DNA of 64,000 nucleotides from the NCBI GenBank assembly GCA_030650995.1, contig JAUSCY010000072.1:1-64000 (forward strand). The letters are read 5' to 3'. Positions within the stretch are counted from its first letter, which is position 1. Every line of letters starts with the position of its first letter. The notes beneath the pieces were generated by a model. It ran no database searches, had not been told where the DNA came from, and saw only the letters and a program-made list of their open reading frames with translations. Positions 16,325-25,170 of this stretch are shown here, piece after piece. Source of the stretch: Sheuella sp. (GTDB taxonomy: Bacteria > Pseudomonadota > Gammaproteobacteria > Burkholderiales > Burkholderiaceae_B). Both the position numbers and the translations under genes were made by a program.

Positions 16325-16434
16325 TCAGGCATGATTATTGCTTTTGCATTTATGATCTTTTTTTAATCGCTATGTTTTTCGAGTCAGCCGATGCTATCGG
16401 GCTCATTCAGAATCAGTAAACAGGAGTTCTAAGC

Positions 16435-17313
16435 ATGTCCCAAACACCAGGCGAACGCGCCACCTATTCAGCGATTGTTGACCGGCCAGCACTCAAACTG
16501 CCCGACAATAACAAAATCATTGTATGGACCATTGTTAACCTCGAGGTTTGGGATATTCATCGTCCGATGGCACGACAGGTATTGCCAGCGCCAACCGGAG
16601 TTGCCTTGCAGCCCGACGTTCCTAACTGGGCCTGGCACGAATACGGAATGCGTGTTGGCTTCTGGCGGTTTAAAAAACTGTACGATTCCCTGGGCATCAA
16701 GCCAACACTATCCATTAACGCCCGTGTCACAGTTGACTATCCCCGCGTCGCACAAGCATGTCTGGATGCTGGCTGGGAATTCATGGGTCACGCTTACGAG
16801 CAAATGCCGATCCATAAGGTCGAAGACCAGAAAGGCATGATTGAAAAGTCACTCGATACGCTTGAAAAATTTACCGGCAAACGCCCTGTTGGCTGGCTCG
16901 GACCTGGATTGACACAGACATTTGAAACACCTGACTTACTGAAAGCCGCAGGCATCCAGTATATCGGTGACTTTCCTTATGATGATGAGCCAACCGAGAT
17001 CCAGACTGCCAGCGGTCCTCTCGTGACCCTGCCTTACAGTGTTGAAAATAACGACATCCCGATGATGATTGTTCAACATCACGAAGCGGCTTACTGGACT
17101 CAAAAATGTATCGACACATTTGATCGCTATTACCTCGAAGCGCAAGAACGTCCGAAAATCATGGCGATCGCCTTGCACCCGTACATCAGCGGCCAGCCCT
17201 TCCGGATCAAGTATCTCGAAAAAGTTTACGAACACATCAACAAACACAGTGGTGTGCTCCACTGGAATGGTGAACAGATTCTGGATTGGTACAAAAAACA
17301 ACCTAAAGGTTAA
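16435..17313 (+). CDS. Polysaccharide-deacetylase-fold hydrolase (PuuE/allantoinase-like)
   Basis: At 292 residues this belongs to the NodB-fold family that contains cofactor-independent allantoinase PuuE and peptidoglycan deacetylases. It has no signal peptide, which favours a cytoplasmic small-molecule amidase over a cell-wall enzyme. Visible family segments include SINARVTVDYPRVAQACLD, FMGHAYEQMPI and GWLGPGLTQTFETPDLL. A clear AGGAG ribosome-binding site precedes the start. Six bases separate its stop from the LivH-type permease. In context it probably opens a cyclic amide or ureide. Confidence 0.85.
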   Translation: MSQTPGERATYSAIVDRPALKLPDNNKIIVWTIVNLEVWDIHRPMARQVLPAPTGVALQPDVPNWAWHEYGMRVGFWRFKKLYDSLGIKPTLSINARVTVDYPRVAQACLDAGWEFMGHAYEQMPIHKVEDQKGMIEKSLDTLEKFTGKRPVGWLGPGLTQTFETPDLLKAAGIQYIGDFPYDDEPTEIQTASGPLVTLPYSVENNDIPMMIVQHHEAAYWTQKCIDTFDRYYLEAQERPKIMAIALHPYISGQPFRIKYLEKVYEHINKHSGVLHWNGEQILDWYKKQPKG

Positions 17314-17319
17314 CGGTCG

Positions 17320-18174
17320 ATGTCTTTTACGCTATTTCAAATCTTCAACGGACTGACGTTCGCTGCCCTGCTATTTTTGGTGGCGAGCGGCTTTACCTTG
17401 ATTTTTGGGTTGATGCGTATCGTCAACCTCGCACACGGTGCGATGTATCTCATGGGTGGCTATGTCGCCTACGCCGTCGCGACGCAGTCGGGCAGCTTCA
17501 TCCTAGGAGTAGTAGCCGGGGCAGTCGCGACAGCGCTGATGGGACTACTTGAACAGTCCTTATTACGCTTTGCAAAAGGCGTTGAACTCCGTCAAGTGTT
17601 GATGACCCTTGGACTGGCTTTGATTATTAATGATGCGGCACTGGTCATATTTGGTGGCGACACATTCAGCATGCCAACGCCGGATATTCTCAAAGGCCCG
17701 CTTGAATTTTTCGGTATGACGTATCCAAGATACCGTCTGTTTGTTTTGCTGGTCGGTGTCATTATTTTCATTCTGCTATGGTTGTTGATGAACCGCACCA
17801 GACTGGGCTCGCTTATTCGCGCGGGTGTGGATGATTCAGAAACAGTCGAAGCAATGGGTGTCAATATTCGCAAAGTGTTCATCATCACATTCATGCTGGG
17901 TATGGCGCTTGCTGGTATCGCGGGGGCATTAGGCGGAGCCTTCCTGTCACTGTATCCGAGTGCAGACTCTGAAATTCTTGTCTACAGCCTGGCGGTAGTA
18001 ATCATTGGCGGGCGTGGCAGTCTGGCTGGTGCTGCCGTAGGCAGCCTGGCTGTCGCATTGTTATCCACTTTCGGACAAGTCTGGTTTCCAGAATTATCGT
18101 ATTTCGTGATTTTCGGACCGATGGCACTGCTGCTTGCCTTCCGACCAACCGGCCTGTTTGGCCGCGCGAATTAA
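17320..18174 (+). CDS. LivH-type ABC transporter inner-membrane permease
   Basis: This 284-residue hydrophobic protein has about eight predicted membrane segments and the conserved RIVNLAHGAMYLMGGY near residue 30, plus VVIIGGRGSLAGAAVG near residue 228. It forms the translocation pore with the LivM-type permease encoded next. The gene follows the deacetylase-like gene by six bases. The transported solute is probably the pathway substrate rather than a branched-chain amino acid; that is inference. Confidence 0.92.
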   Translation: MSFTLFQIFNGLTFAALLFLVASGFTLIFGLMRIVNLAHGAMYLMGGYVAYAVATQSGSFILGVVAGAVATALMGLLEQSLLRFAKGVELRQVLMTLGLALIINDAALVIFGGDTFSMPTPDILKGPLEFFGMTYPRYRLFVLLVGVIIFILLWLLMNRTRLGSLIRAGVDDSETVEAMGVNIRKVFIITFMLGMALAGIAGALGGAFLSLYPSADSEILVYSLAVVIIGGRGSLAGAAVGSLAVALLSTFGQVWFPELSYFVIFGPMALLLAFRPTGLFGRAN

Positions 18175-18189
18175 TAAAAGGCACACTTC

Positions 18190-19119
18190 ATGATTTTGGC
18201 CTCTAAAACCACCTGGTCCGTCATCGTTATTGCAGCGCTTGCAGGATTGCCTGCAACACTGACCGGCTATCAGACGAGCTTAGCCACACTGATTCTGATC
18301 TATGCCCTGCTCGCGATGTCCATCGACATCATGGCCGGATATGCTGGTCGCACCCCGTTGTGCCATGGCGCGATATTCGGTGTTGCCACCTACGTTGTGA
18401 TGTATTACGTCACAACAACGGGTGGTAATCCGTGGCTCGGGATGTTGTACGGGATCGGTATGGCTGCGGCCGTCTCATTGATCTTTGCATTGCTGGCAGT
18501 CAGAACTTCAGGTGTTTACTTTTTATTGCTGACGCTTGCACTCGGTATGGTGATTTGGGGGGTCTGTCAGCGGTGGACCTCAGTGACGGGCGGAGAAAAT
18601 GGTTTGAGAGGTACTGTTCGCCCAGACTGGTTGCTCGACCCGAATCGTTTCTATTATTTCGTACTGATCATCGGACTCATCGCTACCTTCATCATGTGGC
18701 GTTTTGTCAGCTCGCCTTTTGGATTGTCATTAAAAGGCATCAGGGAAAGTGAGTCGCGTATGAAAAGTCTGGGTTATCACAGCACGCGTCACCTGATTAT
18801 CGGCTTTGTTTTTTCGGGAGTGATGGCGGGTGTCTCAGGTGTCCTGTATGCCTTATTCAATAGTTTTGTCAGCCCCTCTTCTGTTGCACTTGCCCAATCC
18901 GTCAAGGGATTATTGATGGCAATTATTGGTGGGGTAGGCACTTTGTTTGGCGGCATAGTTGGTGCTGCTGCGATCATTATTCTTGAAAATGTCGTCAGCT
19001 CTTTTACTGAGCGCTGGTCGATGGTGCTAGGTCTGTTGTTTGTATTCACCATGATTTTTGCCCCAGAGGGCATTGTTGGAAAACTTCGCACAATCAAGTG
19101 GTTCAAAAAGTCTGTTTAA
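18190..19119 (+). CDS. LivM-type ABC transporter inner-membrane permease
   Basis: This 309-residue protein is the second permease of the transporter. It shows LLAMSIDIMAGYAGRTPLCH near residue 40 and a LKGIRESESRMKSLGYH cytoplasmic coupling loop near residue 185. Unlike the second Liv system in this window, it is not fused to an ATPase. It begins 15 bp after the LivH-type gene. Confidence 0.92.
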   Translation: MILASKTTWSVIVIAALAGLPATLTGYQTSLATLILIYALLAMSIDIMAGYAGRTPLCHGAIFGVATYVVMYYVTTTGGNPWLGMLYGIGMAAAVSLIFALLAVRTSGVYFLLLTLALGMVIWGVCQRWTSVTGGENGLRGTVRPDWLLDPNRFYYFVLIIGLIATFIMWRFVSSPFGLSLKGIRESESRMKSLGYHSTRHLIIGFVFSGVMAGVSGVLYALFNSFVSPSSVALAQSVKGLLMAIIGGVGTLFGGIVGAAAIIILENVVSSFTERWSMVLGLLFVFTMIFAPEGIVGKLRTIKWFKKSV

Positions 19120-19174
19120 CCGAGTTCAGAAGTTCCTTGTACTTACCACTTTTCGCTAAAACTCTCAGGAGAGC

Positions 19175-20437
19175 ATGATGGATCGTCGTACCTTTTTAGC
19201 ATCAAGCGCTGCACTCACAGGTCTTGCTGTGCAGGGCTCGTTCAACCAAGTGCTGGCCCAGTCAACGGGTCCGATCAAAATCGGTTTGCTCACCCCGCTG
19301 ACCGGCGTAGTCGCCTCCGGCGGTAAAGAAATCGTTGAAGGCTTCAACCTTTACTGGAATCAGGTAGGCAAAAAGGCGGGGGGACGTGAAATACAGATTT
19401 TTGTCGAGGATGATGGCTCAAACCCCGATATCGCGCTGCAGAAAGCACGTAAATTGACGGAACAAACCAAGGTCGACTTTCTGGTTGGTGATTTGCTGGC
19501 GAACACAGGGCTGGCTGTAGCTGAGTATGCCAAGACAGCTGGCATTCCTTACTTCATTCCCGTGATTGCTGCTGATGATCTGACTCAACGCAAGCGTATT
19601 CCCAACGTCATACGCGTCGCAGGCTATACAGCCAGCCAGATGCCACGTCCCCTGGCTGATTATGCTTACAAAAAACTTGGTTTCAGAAAGATCGTCACGA
19701 TCTCTCAGGACTACACCTTTGGTCATGAGCAGTGCGGTGGATTTGCGCAAATGTTCACTGAACTCGGTGGCCAAATCGTCGCGCAATACTGGAATCCTCT
19801 GAATACCCAGGACTTCAGTCCCTACCTGGCGCAGATTCAGTCGGCAAAACCAGATGCAGTATTTGCGATGGAAACCGGTGCGGACGCCACGCGATTTATT
19901 ACACAGTGGTCAAACTTCGGTCTGAAAGGCAAGATCCCCCTTCTGGGCGCACAAAACTTCACTGATCAATCAGTGATTCGCACCATGGGCTCAGAAGGCG
20001 AAGGCATTATTAGTTCTGCGCATTTTGCCGAGGGCTACGACTCACCTGCGACCAAGAAGTTTGTCGAAGAATATCAGGCTGCCTATAAATATTTACCTTC
20101 CATTTATGGTTTTGCCCATTACTCAGCTGCTCTGTGGATCGCGCAAGCCATTAATGCCGTCAATGGCAATGTTGAGAATCGTCCAGCTTTCCTTGAAGCG
20201 ATCCGAAAAGTAGCCTTGACGGAGTCACCTTTAGGTCGTCCTGTGAAACTCGATGCCTATGGCAACCCAATATACGACGTCTTTATTCGTAATACCGTCA
20301 AGCGTCCTGATGGCAAGCTTTGGAATGTTCCAATCGAGACATACCCAGAAGTCACGCAATTCTGGAAATATGACCCTGAGACTTACATGAAGCAGCCATC
20401 GTATTCACGGACCTTCCAAGGTATCAAAGGCTCGTAA
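19175..20437 (+). CDS. LivK-type periplasmic substrate-binding protein (Tat-like signal)
   Basis: The 420-residue protein begins MMDRRTFLASSAALTGLAV, a twin-arginine-like signal with cleavage near VLAQ. The mature part starts with the family motif IKIGLLTPLTGVVASGG and is a type I periplasmic binding fold. A strong CAGGAGA ribosome-binding site precedes it. It sits between the permease and ATPase genes of one transporter and is followed by a strong hairpin, suggesting that it is made in excess of the other subunits. Ligand unknown, likely an amide or N-heterocycle. Confidence 0.9.
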   Translation: MMDRRTFLASSAALTGLAVQGSFNQVLAQSTGPIKIGLLTPLTGVVASGGKEIVEGFNLYWNQVGKKAGGREIQIFVEDDGSNPDIALQKARKLTEQTKVDFLVGDLLANTGLAVAEYAKTAGIPYFIPVIAADDLTQRKRIPNVIRVAGYTASQMPRPLADYAYKKLGFRKIVTISQDYTFGHEQCGGFAQMFTELGGQIVAQYWNPLNTQDFSPYLAQIQSAKPDAVFAMETGADATRFITQWSNFGLKGKIPLLGAQNFTDQSVIRTMGSEGEGIISSAHFAEGYDSPATKKFVEEYQAAYKYLPSIYGFAHYSAALWIAQAINAVNGNVENRPAFLEAIRKVALTESPLGRPVKLDAYGNPIYDVFIRNTVKRPDGKLWNVPIETYPEVTQFWKYDPETYMKQPSYSRTFQGIKGS

Positions 20438-20469
20438 TTTTTATCAACGCACTCAATATAGGCTACAAA

Positions 20470-20493
20470 GCTGCAGCGACTAGTCGCTGCAGC
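20470..20493. promoter_or_regulatory. Perfect 24-bp inverted repeat (10-bp stem) between livK-type and livG-type genes
   Basis: GCTGCAGCGA and TCGCTGCAGC flank a CTAG loop, giving a very stable hairpin. It ends 12 bases before the livG-type start at 20506 and has no U-tract after it. It may act as an mRNA 3'-end stabiliser or attenuator after the binding-protein gene. Because no Shine-Dalgarno is visible between the hairpin and the ATG, it may also affect translation of the ATPase gene. Confidence 0.7.
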
Positions 20494-20505
20494 CTAGTCT
20501 GATAG

Positions 20506-21261
20506 ATGAACCAACCACTTCTTGAACTCAAGAGCGTCGGCATCCATTTCGGTGCTCTCAAAGCCGTCGATCAAGCGACACTGCATCTCGCCGCAGGCGA
20601 GCGCGTGGCCATTCTGGGACCAAACGGTGCGGGAAAAACGACGTTATTCAATGCCATTACCGGAATGACACCCGCCACATGCGGACAAGTCATTCTGGAT
20701 GGGCGTGACATCACCAAATTCTCTCCCGAAGCACGCGCGCAACTCGGTATCGCAAGAACGTTCCAAATTACAAACTTGTTTTTTGGACTTTCGGTAGAAG
20801 ATAACTTGTTACTTGCCACGCGTGGACTCGGCAGTACTAAATTTTCAATGTGGAGAACGGACCGGGCTAAGGGTATTGAAAAGGAAATCGTTGACTCAGC
20901 TCTTGATAAATGTCAGCTTCAGAACAAACGTAAGCTTTTAGTTAAAGAAATTTCCTACGGCGAGCAACGCCAGTTGGAATTGGCAATGTCGCTGACTAGT
21001 TCTCCCAGAGTATTGCTACTGGACGAACCCGCGGCGGGTCTGTCGCCTGCTGAGCGAATCATCATGGCGGATGTGATCAGAAGCTTACCAAAGAGCCTTT
21101 CACTGATTCTCATCGAGCATGATATTGATCTCGCGCTTGGCTTAGTCGATCGTGTGATCTGTATGTATCAGGGCACAGTCCTGGTCGAAGGCAAACCCGA
21201 CGAAATCCGGAACAATCCTCAAGTTCAGGAAATTTATCTAGGAAAACCTCGCCATGCTTAA
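20506..21261 (+). CDS. LivG-type ABC transporter ATPase
   Basis: This 251-residue ATP-binding subunit has a Walker A GPNGAGKTT near residue 40, the signature region ISYGEQRQLELAMSL near residue 150 (SYGEQ in place of LSGGQ, usual for LivG) and Walker B VLLLDEPAAGLSP. It powers the transporter together with the LivF-type partner, whose start it overlaps by eight bases. The start has no obvious ribosome-binding site because of the upstream hairpin. Confidence 0.92.
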   Translation: MNQPLLELKSVGIHFGALKAVDQATLHLAAGERVAILGPNGAGKTTLFNAITGMTPATCGQVILDGRDITKFSPEARAQLGIARTFQITNLFFGLSVEDNLLLATRGLGSTKFSMWRTDRAKGIEKEIVDSALDKCQLQNKRKLLVKEISYGEQRQLELAMSLTSSPRVLLLDEPAAGLSPAERIIMADVIRSLPKSLSLILIEHDIDLALGLVDRVICMYQGTVLVEGKPDEIRNNPQVQEIYLGKPRHA

Positions 21262-21955
21262 GGTTACAGACATCTGCTCCTCCTATGGCGAGGCAAAAGT
21301 ACTTGATCAAGTATCCATACATGTTGCCGAAGGAGAAATTGTTGCTCTGCTGGGTAGAAACGGCATGGGCAAGACTTCGTTGGTACGCTCCATCATGGGT
21401 CTGGGCTCACCACGCGTCACCTCCGGAAGTGTCAAATTAGATGATGAGGAGCTTTCTGGTTTGCGCTCCTTTCAAATCGCGAACAAAGGTATTGGTTATG
21501 TTCCACAGGGGCGGCGACTATTTCAGTCACTCACTGTACTTGAGCACTTACAAATGCTTGCGCGCAAAGATGCAGCCGCCTGGACGGTACGCAGGGTATT
21601 CGATGCATTCCCGCGTCTGGAAGAACGTAAAAATCATCGTGGCAACCAGCTCTCAGGAGGCGAGCGGCAAATGCTCGCGATTGGACGTGCTCTGATGACG
21701 GAGCCGAGAATCGTATTGATGGATGAACCAACGGAAGGACTCGCACCAGTTGCGGTTGAAAATGTTGAAAGTATTCTTGCAACCTTGCGTCAGGAAGGTC
21801 TTGGCATTTTGTTGGTCGAACAGAACCTTTACAGCGCAATGGCCGTTGCAGATCGAGTATATATACTGGAAACAGGACGCGTTGTCTGGGAAGGTCTGCC
21901 CGCCACGTTGATGGCGGATCAGGATGTTCTTCACCAGTACCTTGGTATCCACTAA
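21254..21955 (+). CDS. LivF-type ABC transporter ATPase
   Basis: This 233-residue second ATPase of the transporter has Walker A GRNGMGKTS, the signature LSGGERQMLAIGRAL near residue 135 and Walker B IVLMDEPTEGLAP. It overlaps the LivG-type gene and completes a full five-gene LivHMKGF set. The next gene, an amidase, begins 41 bp later on the same strand. Confidence 0.92.
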   Translation: MLKVTDICSSYGEAKVLDQVSIHVAEGEIVALLGRNGMGKTSLVRSIMGLGSPRVTSGSVKLDDEELSGLRSFQIANKGIGYVPQGRRLFQSLTVLEHLQMLARKDAAAWTVRRVFDAFPRLEERKNHRGNQLSGGERQMLAIGRALMTEPRIVLMDEPTEGLAPVAVENVESILATLRQEGLGILLVEQNLYSAMAVADRVYILETGRVVWEGLPATLMADQDVLHQYLGIH

Positions 21956-21996
21956 AAATAATTTCTGATCAGTATTAACAGGACACTGGAATTGGC

Positions 21997-23406
21997 ATGA
22001 ACGACTTCGAAGAACTGGATCTGGTCGGTGCAGCCACCGCAATAGCAAACAAGCAACTCAGTGCCTCGGAGTTGACCGCCTGGTCGCTCTCCAGGATGCA
22101 CTCGATTGGAAAGCAGTTCAACGCCGTATTTCGTATCGACGAAGAACTCGCCACGCAACGCGCACGCAAGTTAGACGAGATACAGGCGCTGCAGGGTGTG
22201 ACGGGTCCCCTGCATGGGGTACCTCTTGCACACAAAGATCTCATTGAAGTTGCCGGCCTTGAAAATCATGCTGGCTCAAAGATATTACGCGGGCATATCG
22301 CCAGCAAAAATGCCTGGGTTATTGACGAGCTCAATACTGCGGGCCAGGTCAATACGGGTTCATTGCACATGTGTGAATTCGCAATGAGTCCGACTGGATT
22401 CAATGGTCACTATGGACACGGCCTGAACCCCTGGAATGCTCAATACACCTGTGGTGGCTCTTCAAGTGGTTCAGGGATTGCCGTTGCCGCAAGAATTGTG
22501 TTCGGCTCATTAGGAAGCGATACGGGTGGCTCGATTCGCCACCCTGCCGCAATGTGCGGCGTGACCGGACTTAAACCAACTACTCGCCGAGTCAGCATAG
22601 AAGGGGTATTCCCTTTATCGAAAACACTGGACTGTGTGGGACCCATTGCACAAACCGCTCGCGACTGTGCACGTTTGCTCACGCACATCGCGCGTCCGAA
22701 TCCGGATGATAACTGGTGCACAACGATGCCAGCGGAGAATTATGAAGCTGGACTGACAGGTAACCTGAATGGAGTAAGAATTGGGGTTCCCCAGTCGTAC
22801 TACCGGGAAGATCTTGACGCGCAGGTTGCTCAAGCTCTCCAGGAAAGCCTGGAAGTCCTCAAGCAGCGCGGTGCAGTACTGGTCGACGTTGACGTACCTG
22901 ATATGGCGCGTCTCAATGCCATGGCGGGGATTGTGATGACCTCTCAAGCAGCTGCGCTGCATCGCGAATGGATCGAATCACGCCCTCAGGATTACGCGGA
23001 TCAGGTACGCGCTCGAATCGAACCAGGTTTTACGCACTCTGCGGTCACTTATATCGATGCCATGCGTTTTCAACAAGCATTAACAGAAGAATATATGCGT
23101 AGTTGCTTTAAAGACTGCGATGCAATTCATATTCCTGTATTTACAGTGCAAACGCCTACCATCGCATCTACGGTCGTGGGGGATACGCAAAACATCCTGA
23201 AATCCATTGCGCATCTCACCTACGCGAACAGAGCAATTAATTACCTTGGACTACCTGCCATGAGTGTGCCCGCAGGATTTTCAAATACGGGCATGCCTCT
23301 GGCTTTCCAGCTTGTAGGAAAACCTTTCAGAGAAGCCACGCTGTTGAATATCGCCCATGCTTACCAACAAGATACAAATTGGCACCATCAGCGGCCCAAC
23401 GTTTAA
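21997..23406 (+). CDS. Amidase (amidase signature family)
   Basis: The 469-residue enzyme has the Ser-cisSer-Lys catalytic set: Lys in LAHKDLIEV near residue 82, and the serines in CGGSSSGSGIAVAAR and GSDTGGSIRHPAAMCG near residues 152-190. It hydrolyses a carbon-nitrogen amide bond in the cytoplasm. Related families include GatA, which is unlikely here because no gatC or gatB is nearby. It sits between the transporter genes and an amidohydrolase, so it is most likely a catabolic step. Confidence 0.9.
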   Translation: MNDFEELDLVGAATAIANKQLSASELTAWSLSRMHSIGKQFNAVFRIDEELATQRARKLDEIQALQGVTGPLHGVPLAHKDLIEVAGLENHAGSKILRGHIASKNAWVIDELNTAGQVNTGSLHMCEFAMSPTGFNGHYGHGLNPWNAQYTCGGSSSGSGIAVAARIVFGSLGSDTGGSIRHPAAMCGVTGLKPTTRRVSIEGVFPLSKTLDCVGPIAQTARDCARLLTHIARPNPDDNWCTTMPAENYEAGLTGNLNGVRIGVPQSYYREDLDAQVAQALQESLEVLKQRGAVLVDVDVPDMARLNAMAGIVMTSQAAALHREWIESRPQDYADQVRARIEPGFTHSAVTYIDAMRFQQALTEEYMRSCFKDCDAIHIPVFTVQTPTIASTVVGDTQNILKSIAHLTYANRAINYLGLPAMSVPAGFSNTGMPLAFQLVGKPFREATLLNIAHAYQQDTNWHHQRPNV

Positions 23407-23433
23407 ACCTTTTCTTTATCCGGAATAAAACAT

Positions 23434-24648
23434 ATGTTTTTCACCTGTACCGCAACTAACCACGAATTCTGCAGCCACAGCAGTGAGGCCAACTCTGCAC
23501 AAAGTCTGCATGATGCAGTTGAAATCGCGGCCTTGTCCGTGCCGGGCAAAGCAGGCAGGGCAGCCAAAGCGCTTAAGACGAAGTCTATTGTTAAATCCGC
23601 AGTGAAACCGGCACTCAAGGTCGCGAAGAATTCGACCGGAAAGCGTTTCAACGTGGATATGCATTGTCATTATCAGAATAATGAAGTCGCGGCGATGGCT
23701 GCACCATTGAATCCGTTTCAAAAAGAGCCTTCGATCATCTATGCAAACCAGATGACGCGCGAAGTCAACATGAAGCAGATGAAAGATCGCGCCAACAAAC
23801 TTTCCGATATCGCCACACGTCTCAAAGACATGGATCGCATGGGTATCGATATTCAGATTGTTTCACCCTCCCCTTCACAATACTACTATTACGCTGAAGC
23901 AGACTTTGGGCTTGAACTCTCGCGTGCGAGCAATGATCGAATTGCTGAAATCGTAGCGTCGACGCCCGATCGATTTGCAGGAATGTGTACCGTTCCACTC
24001 CAGAATCCTAAGATGGCGGTCAAGGAGCTCGAGCGTTGCGTCAAAAAACTCGGTATGCGCGGCGTTGAGATTTGCACGAACGTCAATGGGATTGATTTAG
24101 CGGACAAACGATTGGGACTTGATAAGTTTTTCGCAAAAGCCGAAGAACTGGGTATCGTTATTTTTATGCATCCGATGGGATTTACACATGCGGATCGGAT
24201 GACAGATCATTATTTCAACAACATCATAGGCAATCCTCTCGAATCGACGCTAGCAGTCAGCCATCTGATTTTTGGTGGCGTGCTGGACCGCTTTCCAAAA
24301 CTCAAGTTCGTCGTGGCGCATGGTGGGGGTTATCTTGCGCATTATCGTGCCCGCATGGATCATGGCTGGAAAGCCCGTCCAGACTCCAGCACGATTATTA
24401 AAAAGAAACCTTCGTCTTATCTTAAAAAGTTTTACTTCGACACAATTACCTTTGATAAAGGCATGCTCGGCTCACTGATTGACCTGTATGGTGCAAAGCA
24501 GGTAGTCATGGGCAGTGACTACCCATATGACATGGCCGACGACACCCCGGTTCAGTCTGTGCAAAGCGTAGAAGGGTTAAGCCCGTCTGATCGCCAGCTC
24601 ATCCTGGGTGGCAATGCGGCGCGATTGTTTAATCTTCGCAAGCGCTGA
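23434..24648 (+). CDS. ACMSD-like amidohydrolase (amidohydrolase 2 family) with basic N-terminal extension
   Basis: The catalytic TIM barrel starts near residue 72 with the metal motif FNVDMHCHYQN. Later motifs are IFMHPMGFTHADR, VVAHGGGYLAHYRARMDHG and VVMGSDYPYDM, all typical of the ACMSD/OMPDC-like decarboxylases and hydrolases. Members decarboxylate or hydrolyse ring-cleavage products. About 70 residues precede the barrel and are rich in Lys and Ala (KALKTKSIVKSAVKPALK); no good later start is visible. The total of 404 residues is longer than the usual 320-350. It could be a decarboxylase for a semialdehyde or a hydroxylated aromatic acid. Confidence 0.85.
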   Translation: MFFTCTATNHEFCSHSSEANSAQSLHDAVEIAALSVPGKAGRAAKALKTKSIVKSAVKPALKVAKNSTGKRFNVDMHCHYQNNEVAAMAAPLNPFQKEPSIIYANQMTREVNMKQMKDRANKLSDIATRLKDMDRMGIDIQIVSPSPSQYYYYAEADFGLELSRASNDRIAEIVASTPDRFAGMCTVPLQNPKMAVKELERCVKKLGMRGVEICTNVNGIDLADKRLGLDKFFAKAEELGIVIFMHPMGFTHADRMTDHYFNNIIGNPLESTLAVSHLIFGGVLDRFPKLKFVVAHGGGYLAHYRARMDHGWKARPDSSTIIKKKPSSYLKKFYFDTITFDKGMLGSLIDLYGAKQVVMGSDYPYDMADDTPVQSVQSVEGLSPSDRQLILGGNAARLFNLRKR

Positions 24649-24684
24649 TTTTTAATCCTTAATCATTCCTCTCAAGGTTAACGC

Positions 24685-25170
24685 GTGACAAACCAGGCAT
24701 CAGTGCAATTCATCCTTAACGGTGAACCGGTTGAAGTTGAGCTCACCCCAGAGACGAAACTTGTATATATCCTGCGCAATGATCTGAAACTGAAAGGAAC
24801 CCGTTTTGGCTGTGGTACGGGCAATTGTGGCAGCTGCACTGTACTGATTGATGATCAGCCAGTACAAAGTTGCGATATTGCGCTGTGGTCACTGCAAGGA
24901 AAACGCGTCACCACGATTGAAGGCCTGGGGACGGCCGACGCGCCGCACCCTATCCAGTCAATATTTATCGATGAGCAAGCTGCTCAGTGCGGCTACTGCA
25001 TTAACGGCATGATGATGACGCTGGAGGGCTTACTCAAAAAAACAAGCAATCCAAGTGATGCAGAGTTGCTTGCGGCACTGGATAGACATCTTTGCCGTTG
25101 CGGGACCCATATGCGGATACTGAATGCGGCCCGACGGGTGATTGCAACCATCCATGGAGCTGCGGCGTGA
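24685..25170 (+). CDS. [2Fe-2S] subunit of a two-component molybdenum hydroxylase (IorA-like)
   Basis: The 161-residue ferredoxin-like subunit starts at a GTG codon. It carries both [2Fe-2S] sites of the xanthine dehydrogenase family: CGTGNCGSCTV near residue 43 for the plant-type cluster, and CGYCINGMM plus HLCRCGTH for the second. It shuttles electrons from the molybdenum subunit encoded directly after it, with a GTGA overlap. No FAD subunit follows, so the enzyme resembles isoquinoline 1-oxidoreductase or nicotinate dehydrogenase rather than the three-subunit type. Confidence 0.93.
   Translation: MTNQASVQFILNGEPVEVELTPETKLVYILRNDLKLKGTRFGCGTGNCGSCTVLIDDQPVQSCDIALWSLQGKRVTTIEGLGTADAPHPIQSIFIDEQAAQCGYCINGMMMTLEGLLKKTSNPSDAELLAALDRHLCRCGTHMRILNAARRVIATIHGAAA

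Noticed and set aside
16380-16410. Bulged inverted repeat AGCCGAT/ATCGGGCT in the gap before the deacetylase-like gene
   Set aside because: The stem is interrupted and lacks a T-run; it could be chance.
25092-25166. Upstream ATG for the IorB-like subunit
   Set aside because: It lies inside the [2Fe-2S] subunit gene; the GTG at 25167 gives the usual four-base overlap and the family N-terminus.
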